From positions 496,001 through 560,000 of the forward strand of contig NZ_FNVB01000004.1 of assembly GCF_900108315.1 (NCBI RefSeq): DNA of 64,000 nt, given 5' to 3'. Position 1 is the stretch's first letter. The number at the start of each line of letters is the position of its first letter. A model generated the notes under the pieces. That model was not told the DNA's origin, made no database searches, and saw nothing but the letters and a program-made list of their open reading frames with translations. The stretch comes from Saccharopolyspora kobensis. GTDB lineage: Bacteria > Actinomycetota > Actinomycetes > Mycobacteriales > Pseudonocardiaceae. Made by a program: the position numbers and the translations under genes. Shown here piece after piece: positions 1 through 8,382 of this stretch.

Positions 1-10
1 AACCGCAGGG

Positions 11-985
11 ATGAGCGGTGCGATCGGCCGCCTGGTGCTGCGGCGGATCGGGTTCGCGGTGCCGGTGCTGGTGATCGTGGCGCTCGGGGTGTTCCTGCTC
101 GCCGCGGCCTCGCCGTTCGACCCGGTCTACCAGTACTACGGCGTGGAGATCTTCGGCGCGTCCGCGGCCGACGTCGCGCGGGTGCGCGCCGAGCTCGGGC
201 TCGACGATCCCGTGCTCGTGCAGTTCTGGAACTGGCTGAGCGGCGTGCTCGGCGGAGACCTCGGGGTGTCGCGGTCGTTCCGGCAGCCCGTCGCGCAGGT
301 CGTCGCCGAGCGCCTGCCGTGGACGCTCCTGCTGACCACGACCGGCCTGGCGTTCGCGGTGGTGCTCGCGCTCGTGCTGGGCACGGTCGCGGCGTGGCGG
401 CAGGGCGGCTGGGTCGACCGGTTCGTCACCGCCATCGGCCACGCGCTGGAGGGCGTGCCGCCGTTCGTGCTGGCGCTGCTGTCCATCGCGGTGTTCTCGC
501 TGGGGCTGGGCTGGCTGCCGGTGGCGGGGCTGACCGATGCGGGCCAGGCCGCCTCCTTCGGCCAGGTCACCAAGCACCTGGTGCTGCCCGCGCTGGTGCT
601 GGGCGTCTCGCAGTCGCCGTGGCTGGTGCTGCACGTCCGGCAGTCGATGCTGACCTCGCTGTCCGAGGACCACGTGACCGGTGCGCGGGCGCGCGGGCTC
701 GCCGAGCGGGTGGTGGTGCTGCGGCACGCGCTGCCGACCGCGCTGCTGCCGTTCGTGACGCTCATCGGCGCGCGGATCCCGGAGCTGGTCACCGGCGCGG
801 TGCTGGTCGAGGAGGTCTTCTCCTGGCCAGGGCTGGCCGCGGCGGTGGTCACCTCGGCGACCGCGGTGGACTACCCGCTGCTGGCGATCCTGACGCTGGT
901 GGCGACCGCGGCGGTGCTGCTCGGCTCGCTGCTCGCCGACATCGCCGCGATCCTGCTCGACCCGAGGGTGGCCGCCGATGGCTGA
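11..985 (+). CDS. ABC transporter permease, DppB/OppB type
   Basis: Inner-membrane permease of a peptide/nickel-type ABC importer, 324 aa. The N-terminus has the family's TM1 and a periplasmic segment ending in a GDLGVS motif, followed by five more hydrophobic helices. The EAA-like ATPase-docking loop (GARARGLAERVVVLRHA) is near residues 225-241. It starts at the first ATG in the window. The next permease begins inside its 3' end (ATGGCTGA overlap), so the two are translationally coupled. No substrate-binding protein is visible; it may lie upstream of the window. The substrate cannot be named from sequence: peptides are the commonest in the family, and nickel or other ligands are possible. 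Confidence 0.85.
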   Translation: MSGAIGRLVLRRIGFAVPVLVIVALGVFLLAAASPFDPVYQYYGVEIFGASAADVARVRAELGLDDPVLVQFWNWLSGVLGGDLGVSRSFRQPVAQVVAERLPWTLLLTTTGLAFAVVLALVLGTVAAWRQGGWVDRFVTAIGHALEGVPPFVLALLSIAVFSLGLGWLPVAGLTDAGQAASFGQVTKHLVLPALVLGVSQSPWLVLHVRQSMLTSLSEDHVTGARARGLAERVVVLRHALPTALLPFVTLIGARIPELVTGAVLVEEVFSWPGLAAAVVTSATAVDYPLLAILTLVATAAVLLGSLLADIAAILLDPRVAADG

Positions 986-1844
986 GACCACGTGGCGGCC
1001 TGCCGGTCGCTCCCGCACCACCCGGGCGCACCCGCGGGCCCGGTTCTGGGGTTCGCTGGTGGCGTTCGCGGTGCTCGTGCTGGGCGCCTTCGCGGTGCCG
1101 CTGCTGTTCGGCAGCGAGTCGGTGCGCTACGACTCGATCCGGCTCGCGCCTAGCCTCGCGCACCCGTTCGGCACCGACTCCGGTGGCCGGGACCTGTTCG
1201 TGCAGTCGCTGACCGGCCTGCGGATCTCCTTGCTGGTGGCCGGGTTCAGCGCACTGGTGTCCACTGTGCTCGGTTCGCTGGTGGGCGCGGTCGCGGGGGC
1301 GCTCGGCGGCTGGCCGGACCGGCTGCTGATGCGCGCGGTGGACACCGTGAACTCGGTGCCGCACCTGCTGCTGGGCATCGTGATCGTCGCGCTGTACCGG
1401 GGCAGCCTGGGCGCGGTGATCCTGTCGATCGCGCTGACGCACTGGACGACGGTGGCGCGCATCGTGCGCTCCGAGGTGCTGTCGCTGCGCAGCCGCCCGT
1501 ACGTCGACGCGGCGATCGCGGGCGGCTCGTCGCGGTGGCGGATCCTGGTGCGGCACCTGCTGCCGGCGATCGTTCCGCAGGCGGCGCTGTCGGCGGTGCT
1601 GCTCGTGCCGCACGCGGTGTGGCACGAAACCGCGCTGAGCTTCCTGGGGCTCGGCCTACCGCCGCACCTGGCCAGCATCGGCAACATCCTCGGCGACGGC
1701 CGCGAAGCCGTTCTGCTGGGCGCCTGGTGGATCGTGCTCTTCCCGTCGCTGCTGCTGGTGGCCACCACGCTGGCGGTGTCCGGCCTGGCGGCGACCTGGC
1801 GCGACCGGGTCGTGCCCCGACGCCGATCGGAGCTGGCCCTGTGA
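978..1844 (+). CDS. ABC transporter permease, DppC/OppC type
   Basis: Second permease (288 aa) of the same importer, forming the heterodimeric channel with the upstream DppB-like protein. TM1 is near residues 25-45, followed by the family segment HPFGTDSGGRDLF (around 63-75) and a C-terminal five-helix bundle. The EAA loop (AIAGGSSRWRILVRHLLPA) is near 180-198. The ATG overlaps the preceding stop. The two ATPase genes follow after a 280-bp gap that contains an R1 repeat. Such operons are usually contiguous, so the repeat probably entered the operon later (inference). Confidence 0.85.
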   Translation: MAETTWRPAGRSRTTRAHPRARFWGSLVAFAVLVLGAFAVPLLFGSESVRYDSIRLAPSLAHPFGTDSGGRDLFVQSLTGLRISLLVAGFSALVSTVLGSLVGAVAGALGGWPDRLLMRAVDTVNSVPHLLLGIVIVALYRGSLGAVILSIALTHWTTVARIVRSEVLSLRSRPYVDAAIAGGSSRWRILVRHLLPAIVPQAALSAVLLVPHAVWHETALSFLGLGLPPHLASIGNILGDGREAVLLGAWWIVLFPSLLLVATTLAVSGLAATWRDRVVPRRRSELAL

Positions 1845-1931
1845 CCGCGAAAACGCCCGGAGCAAGCGAAACCCGCACAGCGCGGACAACGGCCCGCCAT
1901 GCCCGGCGGTGCCCCGCCGCACCGGAACCGC

Positions 1932-2075
1932 GCAATTTCAATGGAAATCACATCCACGATTTCAATGGAACTTGCACGACCGGTCGGTGTGTCGTGCACC
2001 CGACACGCCGACGGCGCGTCGGATCCCACGCAATTTCAATGGAAATCAGACGTCCAATTTCCATTGAAATTGCGC
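1932..2075. repeat. R1 composite repeat, copy 1
   Basis: AT-rich island inside the ABC importer operon. It holds four copies of a 14-bp near-palindrome, ATTTCAATGGAAAT or its complement, at 1935-1948, 1959-1972, 2033-2046 and 2057-2070. The first two face the same way and the last two form an inverted pair around a GACGTC-like centre. A GC-rich middle contains CGACACGCCGACGGCGCGTC. The orientation is opposite to copies 2 and 3. It lies between permease and ATPase genes, so it would be transcribed if the operon is read through. Confidence 0.9.
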
Positions 2076-2124
2076 ACACGGCGCCGAGCGGCCGGGGAAC
2101 GGGCACGAGTTCGGAGGTCGTCGG

Positions 2125-3069
2125 ATGAGTGAGGCGCTGCTGGAACTGGAGCGGTTGTCCGTGCGGTTCCTGCTGGGGCAGCAGGCGGAGGTGCGCGCCG
2201 TGACCGACGCGACGCTGCGGCTGCGGCCCGGCCGGGTGCTGGCGCTGGTCGGCGAATCCGGCTGCGGCAAGTCCGTGCTGGCCTCGGCGCTGCTGGGATT
2301 GCTGCCCGGCAACGCCGAAGTGCGCGGGAAGGCGCTGCTGCGCGGCGGGATCGAGCTGCTGTCCGCGCCCGAACCGGTGCTGGCCGGGCAGGTCCGCGGG
2401 CGGATGGTCGGGTTGGTGCCGCAGTCGGCGGGCACCCACCTGACCCCGGTGCGCACCGCGCGCAGCCAGCTCGTCGAGACCATCCGGGCCCTCGACGGGC
2501 CGGCCGACGCCGATGCGCTCGCCGAACGCGTCGGACTGGATCCCGCCGCCCTCGACCGGTATCCGCACGAGCTGTCCGGCGGCATGGCCCAGCGGGTCGC
2601 GCTCGCCCTGGCGCTGGCCGGGAACCCGCAGATCGTGCTGGCCGACGAGCCGACCACCGGGCTCGACCGGCCGCTGGTGCACCGCACCGTGGACCTGCTC
2701 GCCGAAACCGCCACCGAGGACCGCGCGGTGCTGATGATCACCCACGACCTGGCGGCGGCCCGGCGGGTCGCCACCGACATCGCGGTGATGTACGCCAGCC
2801 GCATCGTGGAGGCCGGGCCGGCCGCCGAAGTGCTGGCCGAGCCCTGGCACCCGTACACCGCGGGGCTGCTCGCCGCACTGCCCGACGGCGGGTTCCGGCC
2901 GATCCCCGGCCACCCGCCCGTTCTGACCGAACTGGACCGCATCGAACGGGAATGGGGTTGCGTGTTCTGCCAACGTTGCCCGGACGTGCCCGGTTTCGCG
3001 CCGTGCACGGGTGATCCGGAGCTGATCGACCACGGCGGCCGCTGGGTCGCCGCGCACCCGCCGTGCTGA
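2125..3069 (+). CDS. ABC transporter ATP-binding protein, DppD type
   Basis: First ATPase (314 aa) of the peptide/nickel-type importer. Walker A is GESGCGKS (about residues 43-50), the signature is LSGGMAQRV (about 150-158) and Walker B is IVLADEPTTGLD (about 170-181). The C-terminal oligopeptide-type extension has clustered cysteines (CVFCQRC and a later C), as in OppD/DppD proteins where these residues may hold a metal or Fe-S centre. The start ATG follows GGAGGT. The stop overlaps the GTG of the next ATPase. The R1 repeat separates it from the permeases. Confidence 0.88.
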   Translation: MSEALLELERLSVRFLLGQQAEVRAVTDATLRLRPGRVLALVGESGCGKSVLASALLGLLPGNAEVRGKALLRGGIELLSAPEPVLAGQVRGRMVGLVPQSAGTHLTPVRTARSQLVETIRALDGPADADALAERVGLDPAALDRYPHELSGGMAQRVALALALAGNPQIVLADEPTTGLDRPLVHRTVDLLAETATEDRAVLMITHDLAAARRVATDIAVMYASRIVEAGPAAEVLAEPWHPYTAGLLAALPDGGFRPIPGHPPVLTELDRIEREWGCVFCQRCPDVPGFAPCTGDPELIDHGGRWVAAHPPC

Positions 3070-3707
3070 GCGCGACCGGCGTCGTCGCCGGGTACCGGCG
3101 CGGCGAGCCGGTGCTCGACGGCGTCGACCTGGAGCTGCCCACCGGCGTCGTGGTCGGGCTGGCCGGGCCCAGCGGCTGCGGCAAGTCGACCCTGGCCAGG
3201 GTGCTCGGCCTGCTGCACGAACCGTGGTCCGGGCAGGTCTCGATCGACGGCGCGCCCGTCGGCGGCTACCGCCACGCCACGCCGAAGGCGCAGCGCGCGG
3301 CCATCGGGATCGTCTTCCAGCACCCGCGGCCCGCTGTGGATCCGCGGTTCACGCTGCGCGAGGTCGTCGCCGAGCCGCTGCGGGCCACCGGGACGACCGG
3401 TGACGTGGACGAGCTGGCCGAGGAGGTCGGGCTCACCGCGGAGCTGCTCTCACGCCGTCCGCACGAGGTCAGCGACGGCCAGCTGCAGCGGGCGTGCCTG
3501 GCGCGAGCGCTGGCGCTGCGGCCCCGGTACCTGATCTGCGACGAGATGACCGCCATGCTCGACGCCTCCACCACGGCGGCGTTGGTGCAGGTCGTGGACC
3601 GGCGGGTGCGCGAGCGCGGGACCGGCGTGCTGGCGATCAGCCACGACGAGGACCTGCTCGCCCACTGGGCGGAGCACGTGGTGCGCCTGAGCGGCGAGGC
3701 GGTGTGA
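3063..3707 (+). CDS. ABC transporter ATP-binding protein, DppF type
   Basis: Second ATPase of the importer, 214 aa. It is short for the family, which usually has about 320 aa, because the C-terminal oligopeptide extension is missing. Walker A is GPSGCGKST (about 36-44) and Walker B is YLICDEMTAMLD. The ABC signature is degenerate (VSDGQLQRA instead of LSGGQ), a change seen in some heterodimeric ABC ATPases. It starts with GTG overlapping the previous TGA. The pair probably forms an asymmetric nucleotide-binding heterodimer (inference). Confidence 0.85.
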   Translation: MLSATGVVAGYRRGEPVLDGVDLELPTGVVVGLAGPSGCGKSTLARVLGLLHEPWSGQVSIDGAPVGGYRHATPKAQRAAIGIVFQHPRPAVDPRFTLREVVAEPLRATGTTGDVDELAEEVGLTAELLSRRPHEVSDGQLQRACLARALALRPRYLICDEMTAMLDASTTAALVQVVDRRVRERGTGVLAISHDEDLLAHWAEHVVRLSGEAV

Positions 3708-3774
3708 CAAGGTGGAGCCGTGCGCGGTTGCGGGGAACCGCTCGGTAAGTGACGACGGACCCGAGGAGTCGACG

Positions 3775-3933
3775 GTGAGCGAGGGCGAAGGCACCACCTT
3801 CATGCAGTGGCGGGAGCGGGCCCAGAGCGAGGTGCGCGACGACCGCCCGAAGATGCGCGCGGTGATGATCGTCGCAGCCGCCGTGGTGGTCATCGGGATC
3901 GTGGTAGGAGCGCTGTTCCTGCTGCTGTCCTGA
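3775..3933 (+). CDS. Small single-pass membrane protein
   Basis: 52-aa protein of unknown function: a charged N-terminal half (FMQWRERAQSEVRDDRPKMR) followed by one strong transmembrane helix (AVMIVAAAVVVIGIVVGALF) that ends at the C-terminus. The GTG at 3775 is preferred because GAGGAG lies 7-12 nt upstream; the frame is open from 3712, which would give 73 aa. It follows the ABC operon by 67 bp and is ended by a clear hairpin terminator. It could be a tail gene of the operon or independent. Confidence 0.6.
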   Translation: MSEGEGTTFMQWRERAQSEVRDDRPKMRAVMIVAAAVVVIGIVVGALFLLLS

Positions 3934-3948
3934 CCCGGCGGAAGCTTC

Positions 3949-3981
3949 CGGCCCCTCCGGCCAACGCGGTCGGAGGGGCCG
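3949..3981 (+). terminator. Hairpin terminator after small membrane gene
   Basis: A 9-bp perfect GC stem (GGCCCCTCC pairs with GGAGGGGCC) with a 13-nt loop lies 17 bp after the stop codon at 3933. There is no U-run, as is usual in high-GC actinobacteria. Confidence 0.65.
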
Positions 3982-3994
3982 TCGCCGTTCTCAT

Positions 3995-4136
3995 GCGATT
4001 TCAATTGAAATCGGACGTCTGATTTCCATTGAAATTGCGGAGATCCCGACACCCGTCGGCGTGTCGGCTCCCGACGCGCCGACGGGGTGCGCAAGTTCCA
4101 TTGAAATCGTGGAGTTGATTTCCATTGAAATTGCGC
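3995..4136. repeat. R1 composite repeat, copy 2
   Basis: Motif copies lie at 3998-4011 (perfect palindrome ATTTCAATTGAAAT), 4022-4035, 4094-4107 and 4118-4131. The first two are an inverted pair 24 bp apart and the last two a direct pair 24 bp apart. The GC-rich middle repeats CGACACCCGTCGGCGTGTCG. It lies between converging transcription units. Confidence 0.9.
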
Positions 4137-4204
4137 ATGTCCATCACTCCGGCGGCCGGTCCGTCCGCGTGCGCCGGGGGATCAGAGCTGGGTGCGCCGG
4201 GGGA

Positions 4205-5491
4205 TCAGGGTTGGTCGTCTAGTTCGGCGACCAGGATTCGGGACACCCGGTGGCCGTCCATCGCCCGGACGGTGAAGCGGTGGCCGAGCGCGGCCAGCGA
4301 GTCGCCCTCCTCCGGGACCCGGCCGAGGCGGCTGACCACGAAGCCCGCCACCGTGTCGAACGGCCCGTCCGGCAGCGCGATGCCGGTCTGCTGCTCGAAA
4401 TCGCTGCGGTGCAGCAACCCGTCGACCTCCAGGCTGCCGTCGCTCTTGGCCCGCACCGGCGCCGCGCTCGGGTCGTACTCGTCCCAGATCTCGCCGACGA
4501 CCTCCTCCACCAGGTCCTCGACGGTCACGATGCCCGCCGTCCCGCCGTACTCGTCGACCACCACGGCCAGGTGCCCGCCGCGGCGCCGCATCTGCGACAG
4601 AGCGGCCAGCACCGGTTTGCTCGCGGGCAGCGCGGTCACCGGCCGGGTCAGCTCGCCGATGGTGCGCACGTCCTCGCGGTGCGCCCTGGTCAGCAGGTCG
4701 CGGACGTGGACGAACCCGACGACGTCGTCGGCGGTGTCGCGGATGACCGGGTAGCGGGAGTGCGGTTTGCCCGCCACCTCGTCGATGGCGTCGGCCACCG
4801 TCGTGGTGAGGTGCAGGAAGTCGACCTCGGTGCGCGGCACCATCACCTCGCCGAGCACCCGGTCGGTGGCCCGGAAGGCGTCGCTGAGCAACCGGCGCTC
4901 CTCGACGGTCAGCTGCTCGCTGGTGCGCACCATGTCGCGCAGCTCCTCCTCGCTGACCGGCTCCTCGTGCGCGCGGGGATCGATGCCCAGCAGCCGCACC
5001 ACCGCGTTGGTCGACTTCGACAGCAGCCAGATCACCGGCCGCGACAGGCTCGCCAGCCGGTCCAGGACACCGGCGGTGACCAGCGAGACCGCCTCGGACT
5101 TCTGCAGCGCGAGGCGCTTGGGCACCAGCTCGCCGAGCACCAGCGACAGGTACGACACGAACAGCGTCACCACGATCAGCGCGACCGAGGCGGCCAGCCC
5201 GATCGGCAACCCCCAGCCCTGCAGCACCGGTTCCAGCCGCACCGCGATGGTCGCGCCGCCGTAGCTGGAGGCGAAGAACCCGGCGAAGGTGACGCCGATC
5301 TGCACCGCGGAGAGGAACCGGTTGGAGTCCGCCCGCAGCTTCGCCACGCGGGCGCCGCGCCGGTCGTGCTCGGCGAGCCTGCGCACCTGGCTGTCGCGCA
5401 ACGACACCAGAGCGATCTCGGCGGCGGCGAAGTACCCGCCGAACAGCACGAACAGCAGCACCAGCGCGAGGTTCCAGACAACACCGTCCAC
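4205..5491 (-). CDS. CNNM/HlyC-CorC family membrane protein
   Basis: Integral membrane protein of about 428 aa with the DUF21 (CNNM) transmembrane domain first (helices in about residues 5-30, 60-85 and 90-125). Two CBS domains follow (about 200-330; VPRTEVDFL and VVDEYGGTAGIVTVEDLVEE are typical), then a C-terminal CorC/HlyC transporter-associated domain (DGLLHRSDFE, TVAGFVV). Family members are linked to divalent cation efflux (Mg2+/Co2+); 'hemolysin' names are historical. The GTG at 5491 is chosen because the hydrophobic helix follows directly; the frame remains open up to 5557. No partner gene is adjacent; the R2 repeat lies upstream. Confidence 0.85.
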   Translation of the reverse strand: MDGVVWNLALVLLFVLFGGYFAAAEIALVSLRDSQVRRLAEHDRRGARVAKLRADSNRFLSAVQIGVTFAGFFASSYGGATIAVRLEPVLQGWGLPIGLAASVALIVVTLFVSYLSLVLGELVPKRLALQKSEAVSLVTAGVLDRLASLSRPVIWLLSKSTNAVVRLLGIDPRAHEEPVSEEELRDMVRTSEQLTVEERRLLSDAFRATDRVLGEVMVPRTEVDFLHLTTTVADAIDEVAGKPHSRYPVIRDTADDVVGFVHVRDLLTRAHREDVRTIGELTRPVTALPASKPVLAALSQMRRRGGHLAVVVDEYGGTAGIVTVEDLVEEVVGEIWDEYDPSAAPVRAKSDGSLEVDGLLHRSDFEQQTGIALPDGPFDTVAGFVVSRLGRVPEEGDSLAALGHRFTVRAMDGHRVSRILVAELDDQP

Positions 5492-5588
5492 CTCTCGATT
5501 CTCACACCCGGGACCGGACGGCACTGCCGCACGACACGGCTCACCCGGCTCGGGCATGATGTTCCTTGGTGCCCCTCGTGCCGAGCCC

Positions 5589-5701
5589 TGCTCAACCGCA
5601 CATCAGGGGACCGTGAAGCAGACCAGCCACAAGAAACCGCAAAACGCGGGATCAACTCGAAACGCGACCACCACTGAAAGCACGGAGAGGCGGGACAGCG
5701 C
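5589..5701 (+). repeat. R2 element, copy A
   Basis: 113-bp element running up to the ATG at 5702. It shares most bases with copies at 16419, 38131 and 40602, including CTCAACCGCACATCAGGGGA near the left end, ACCACCACTGAAA in the middle and GGAGAGGCGGGAC at the right end. The right end provides the only Shine-Dalgarno-like sequence for the following gene. Single-base indels between copies break any common reading frame, so it is not a coding repeat. Confidence 0.8.
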
Positions 5702-6091
5702 ATGGCCATCCAGGGCATCAGCAAGGCGGTCGTCCCGGTGCGCGACCAGGAGCGCGCGAAGAAGTTCTGGACGGAGACGGTCGGTTTCGCGCTCACCACC
5801 GACGCCGCCTACGACGACCAGGGCACCCGCTGGGTGGAGGTGACCGCGCCCAACGGCAGCTCCGTGCTGATCCTGAGCGCGAGCGAGTCCGACCGGGCGG
5901 TCTTCCGGGACCACGGCGACGGGGTCCCGACCGCCACCTTCTTCCTCTACAGCGACGACGTCCAGCGCACCTACGAGGAGCTGTCGGCCAAGGGCGTGGA
6001 GTTCCCGGAGCCGCCGGTGCAGCAGCCGTGGGGCTGGTGGTCGACGTTCCTGGACAGCGAGGGCAACCGCTTCACCCTCCAGCAGGCGTGA
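5702..6091 (+). CDS. VOC family protein (glyoxalase/bleomycin-resistance fold)
   Basis: 129-aa single-domain protein with two beta-alpha-beta-beta-beta modules: ISKAVVPVRDQERAKKFWTE at the start, then RWVEVTAPNG, and a second module from FFLYSDDVQRTYEELSAKGVEF to GNRFTLQ. This pattern is typical of the vicinal oxygen chelate superfamily, which includes glyoxalase I, dioxygenases and antibiotic-binding proteins. The substrate cannot be assigned. Its start codon directly abuts the R2 element, whose GGAGAGG lies about 10-16 nt upstream and serves as the likely ribosome site. Confidence 0.85.
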   Translation: MAIQGISKAVVPVRDQERAKKFWTETVGFALTTDAAYDDQGTRWVEVTAPNGSSVLILSASESDRAVFRDHGDGVPTATFFLYSDDVQRTYEELSAKGVEFPEPPVQQPWGWWSTFLDSEGNRFTLQQA

Positions 6092-6095
6092 TCGG

Positions 6096-6779
6096 CTAGG
6101 ACGACGCGACCGATCGCCAGTACTGGCGGCGCTGCGAGTCGCGCACCACGATGCCGCGCTCGGCGAGTTCCGCGCGCAGCAGCGCGGCTTCCTTGTGGTC
6201 GCGCTTGCGCAGCGCGCGCTCGCGGTCGGCCAGCAGCGCGTTGATCCGCAGCGGCAGCTCGGAGCTGTCGTCGTCCCACAACCGGTACTCGTGCGGATCT
6301 CCGTCGCGCCACGGGTAGCCGTGCTCGGTGAAGGCCTTCCGCAGCTCCTTGCGATCCAGTTCGGATTGCCTGCGGACGAGTTCGGCGCCGGCGGCGTCCA
6401 GCACCACGAAGTCCTTGCCGTCGACGAAGACCGCGTCGACCTGGTCGCGGTCGAGGTGCTGCTCGGTGTCGCCGATCGCCAGCGTGAGCCGCTCGGGGGC
6501 GACGATCACGGTCAGCCGCTCCTTCGCGAACAGCCCGGCGAACCCGAAGCCGATGAACGCGCCGATCGCGACGGCGCCGATGGTGCCCCACGGATCCGCC
6601 ACCGAAGCGGCCAGCTCGAACACGCCCTGGAACGGCGCCCACGGCAACCCGGCGACCCACCCCGAGGCCAGCCGAAGCAGGAGCAGCAGCAGCGCACCGA
6701 CGAGCGGGCAGATGACCCACGTCCCGCGCCGCAGGAGCGCGTGCTCGGCCACTGTGGTCGGACCAGGTTCGGCAGCCAT
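6096..6779 (-). CDS. YqeB-like membrane protein
   Basis: 227-aa protein with two hydrophobic segments (about residues 20-40 and 62-85) and a soluble C-terminal region that starts with a PH-like strand pattern (LTVIVAPERLTLAIGD) and ends in a basic helix (RALRKRDHKEAALLRAELAERGIVVRDS). This arrangement fits the actinobacterial YqeB family; the function is not established. The ATG at 6779 is preferred over an upstream start at 6821 because GATAAT lies exactly 6 nt before it, which suggests a leaderless transcript. It ends 5 bp from the convergent VOC gene. Confidence 0.65.
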   Translation of the reverse strand: MAAEPGPTTVAEHALLRRGTWVICPLVGALLLLLLRLASGWVAGLPWAPFQGVFELAASVADPWGTIGAVAIGAFIGFGFAGLFAKERLTVIVAPERLTLAIGDTEQHLDRDQVDAVFVDGKDFVVLDAAGAELVRRQSELDRKELRKAFTEHGYPWRDGDPHEYRLWDDDSSELPLRINALLADRERALRKRDHKEAALLRAELAERGIVVRDSQRRQYWRSVASS

Positions 6780-6862
6780 GCCGCCATTATCACCACCGCC
6801 GCAGCTCCCCAACCCCACCACTGCGACCGTTCAGCCCGGTGAGCTCCCGTCGGACACGCGAA

Positions 6863-6897
6863 ACGGCCCGGGATGCCGGTGCGGCGTCCCGGGCCGT
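6863..6897 (-). terminator. Hairpin terminator of the carboxypeptidase gene
   Basis: An 11-bp perfect stem, ACGGCCCGGGA pairing with TCCCGGGCCGT, and a 13-nt loop lie just downstream of the stop codon of the minus-strand carboxypeptidase gene. Confidence 0.7.
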
Positions 6898-6914
6898 TCG
6901 TGCTCGGGGGCAGG

Positions 6915-8177
6915 TCAGGCGCCCGCCTCGCGGAGCAGGATGTCCACCGCGGCGTCGTTGCGGGTGGTCTCCTTCTCGATCACGTCGGCCGGCGGGTAGA
7001 AGCCGTCCAGGCCGCCGCCGCTGGCCGGGTACATCTCGAAGGTGTAGGCCAGGATCTTGTGCTGGCCCCACATCCAGTCGAGGCTGTCGCCGTCGGTGAC
7101 GTAGAGGTCGCTGGACTGCTGCGGGGTGTAGCCGTTGGACTGGGCCATCTCCCCGCCGACCCGCGCGAACCGGTCGTACTCCTCCTGCGTCATGCCCTCG
7201 GTGACGTCGTCGGAGGTGTGCCCGAACGGCCACAGCACCAGCTCCGAGTAGGTGTGGAAGTCGATCGCGGCCTTGATCTGCTGGGCCCCGCCGACCACCC
7301 GGGAGTCGATGAAGTCGCGCATCGCCGCGGTCTCCGGCGCCGACCACGCGGCGGTGCCCCGGTAGTCCTCGGCGTTCGGGTCGTCGCTGGAACCGCCGCA
7401 GCAGCCCCACTTGTAACCCCAGTTGCGGTTGAGGTCGGTGCCGGTGGTGTCCTGCCGGTTCTTCCGCCAGCCCTGGAAGTCGCCGGATTCGATGTCGTAG
7501 GACTTGCCGTCCGGGTTGACGATCGGGATCACCCAGATCTCCCGGCCGTCGACGGCCTCCTTGACCGCCGGGTCGGAGGCGTAGCCGGACGTGAACCGGT
7601 CGGCGATGCGCAGGCACATCTCCGTCGTCAGGTGCTCGCGGGCGTGCTGGTTGCAGTTGAACAGCACCTCGGGCTCGTCCTCGTCCTGCCCGACGTTGTC
7701 GCTGATCTTCAGCACCGGGATGTCGCGGCCCTCGACGGACTTGCCGATGCTGGACTTCGCCGCGATGTCGGGGTGCGCACCGGCGATCCGGTCGAGCTCG
7801 GCGACCGTCTCGTCGTAGTTGTGGTAGCCCTCGTAGCCGGGCGGGAAGTCGCCGGGAGCGGCCTGCCCGCGGTTGATCCGCTGCAGCGCCTCGCCCAGGC
7901 CGGTGCCCTCGCCGATCACGAACCCGGCGGCCCGCAGCCGCTGGGCCTGCTCGGGGGTGGCCTCCACGGTGGCCACGCCGTCGCGGACCCCGATCACCTG
8001 CGCACCGGTTCGGTTGATCTCGGTGCGGCTGGTGCTGTCGGTGTTCGGGACGGTGTAGATCGCCGGGTCCTGTGCGGCGGACGTCGGCTCCGCGGACACG
8101 CTGGCCGAGAACGGGGCCAGCAGGACCAGGCAAGCGGCGGCCGCCACGGTCACTGCCTTGCGCCGTGAGCTGAACAT
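6915..8177 (-). CDS. Secreted zinc carboxypeptidase, M14 family
   Basis: 420-aa secreted metallopeptidase that removes C-terminal residues from peptides outside the cell. The Sec signal peptide is about residues 1-30 (RRK, then a long hydrophobic stretch ending SASVSAEP). The M14 domain covers about 110-415. The zinc ligands are seen in NQHAREHLTTEM (HxxE) and DFHTYSELVLWPFG (third His). The catalytic Glu is in YTFEMYPASGGGLDGFYPP. It starts with ATG after GGAGACCCG. It faces away from the his operon and has its own terminator. Confidence 0.92.
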   Translation of the reverse strand: MFSSRRKAVTVAAAACLVLLAPFSASVSAEPTSAAQDPAIYTVPNTDSTSRTEINRTGAQVIGVRDGVATVEATPEQAQRLRAAGFVIGEGTGLGEALQRINRGQAAPGDFPPGYEGYHNYDETVAELDRIAGAHPDIAAKSSIGKSVEGRDIPVLKISDNVGQDEDEPEVLFNCNQHAREHLTTEMCLRIADRFTSGYASDPAVKEAVDGREIWVIPIVNPDGKSYDIESGDFQGWRKNRQDTTGTDLNRNWGYKWGCCGGSSDDPNAEDYRGTAAWSAPETAAMRDFIDSRVVGGAQQIKAAIDFHTYSELVLWPFGHTSDDVTEGMTQEEYDRFARVGGEMAQSNGYTPQQSSDLYVTDGDSLDWMWGQHKILAYTFEMYPASGGGLDGFYPPADVIEKETTRNDAAVDILLREAGA

Positions 8178-8317
8178 CGGGTCTCCGATCGATCACTGGT
8201 TGTGACGTGGAGAGGTTGTAGGAGTGCACCGGGGTTGGCAAGCCACTGGCGAACAATGGTCGCCCGTCAACATCTATCCCGGATAGGTGGGCCGGTGTGA
8301 CCGCCGCCCGGGCTCGG

Positions 8318-8346
8318 GGACAGCCACCGGTGGCGGCGATTACCCT
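8318..8346 (+). promoter_or_regulatory. Candidate promoter of hisD-hisC-hisB
   Basis: TACCCT at 8341-8346 is preceded 18 bp upstream by a GGGACA-like -35 element. Transcription would begin near 8353, giving a leader of about 30 nt with GGAAGGA at 8370-8376 in front of the hisD ATG. A small palindrome, CTATCCCGGATAG, lies further upstream near 8273-8285. Confidence 0.4.
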
Positions 8347-8382
8347 GGTCGGTGCAACCTCGAAGCCCCGGGAAGGACGCTC

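Noticed and set aside
1932..4136. R1 repeats as a CRISPR array
   Set aside because: Motifs are 14 bp, occur in inverted as well as direct pairs with 10-bp gaps, do not alternate with unique spacers of constant length, and no cas genes are present.
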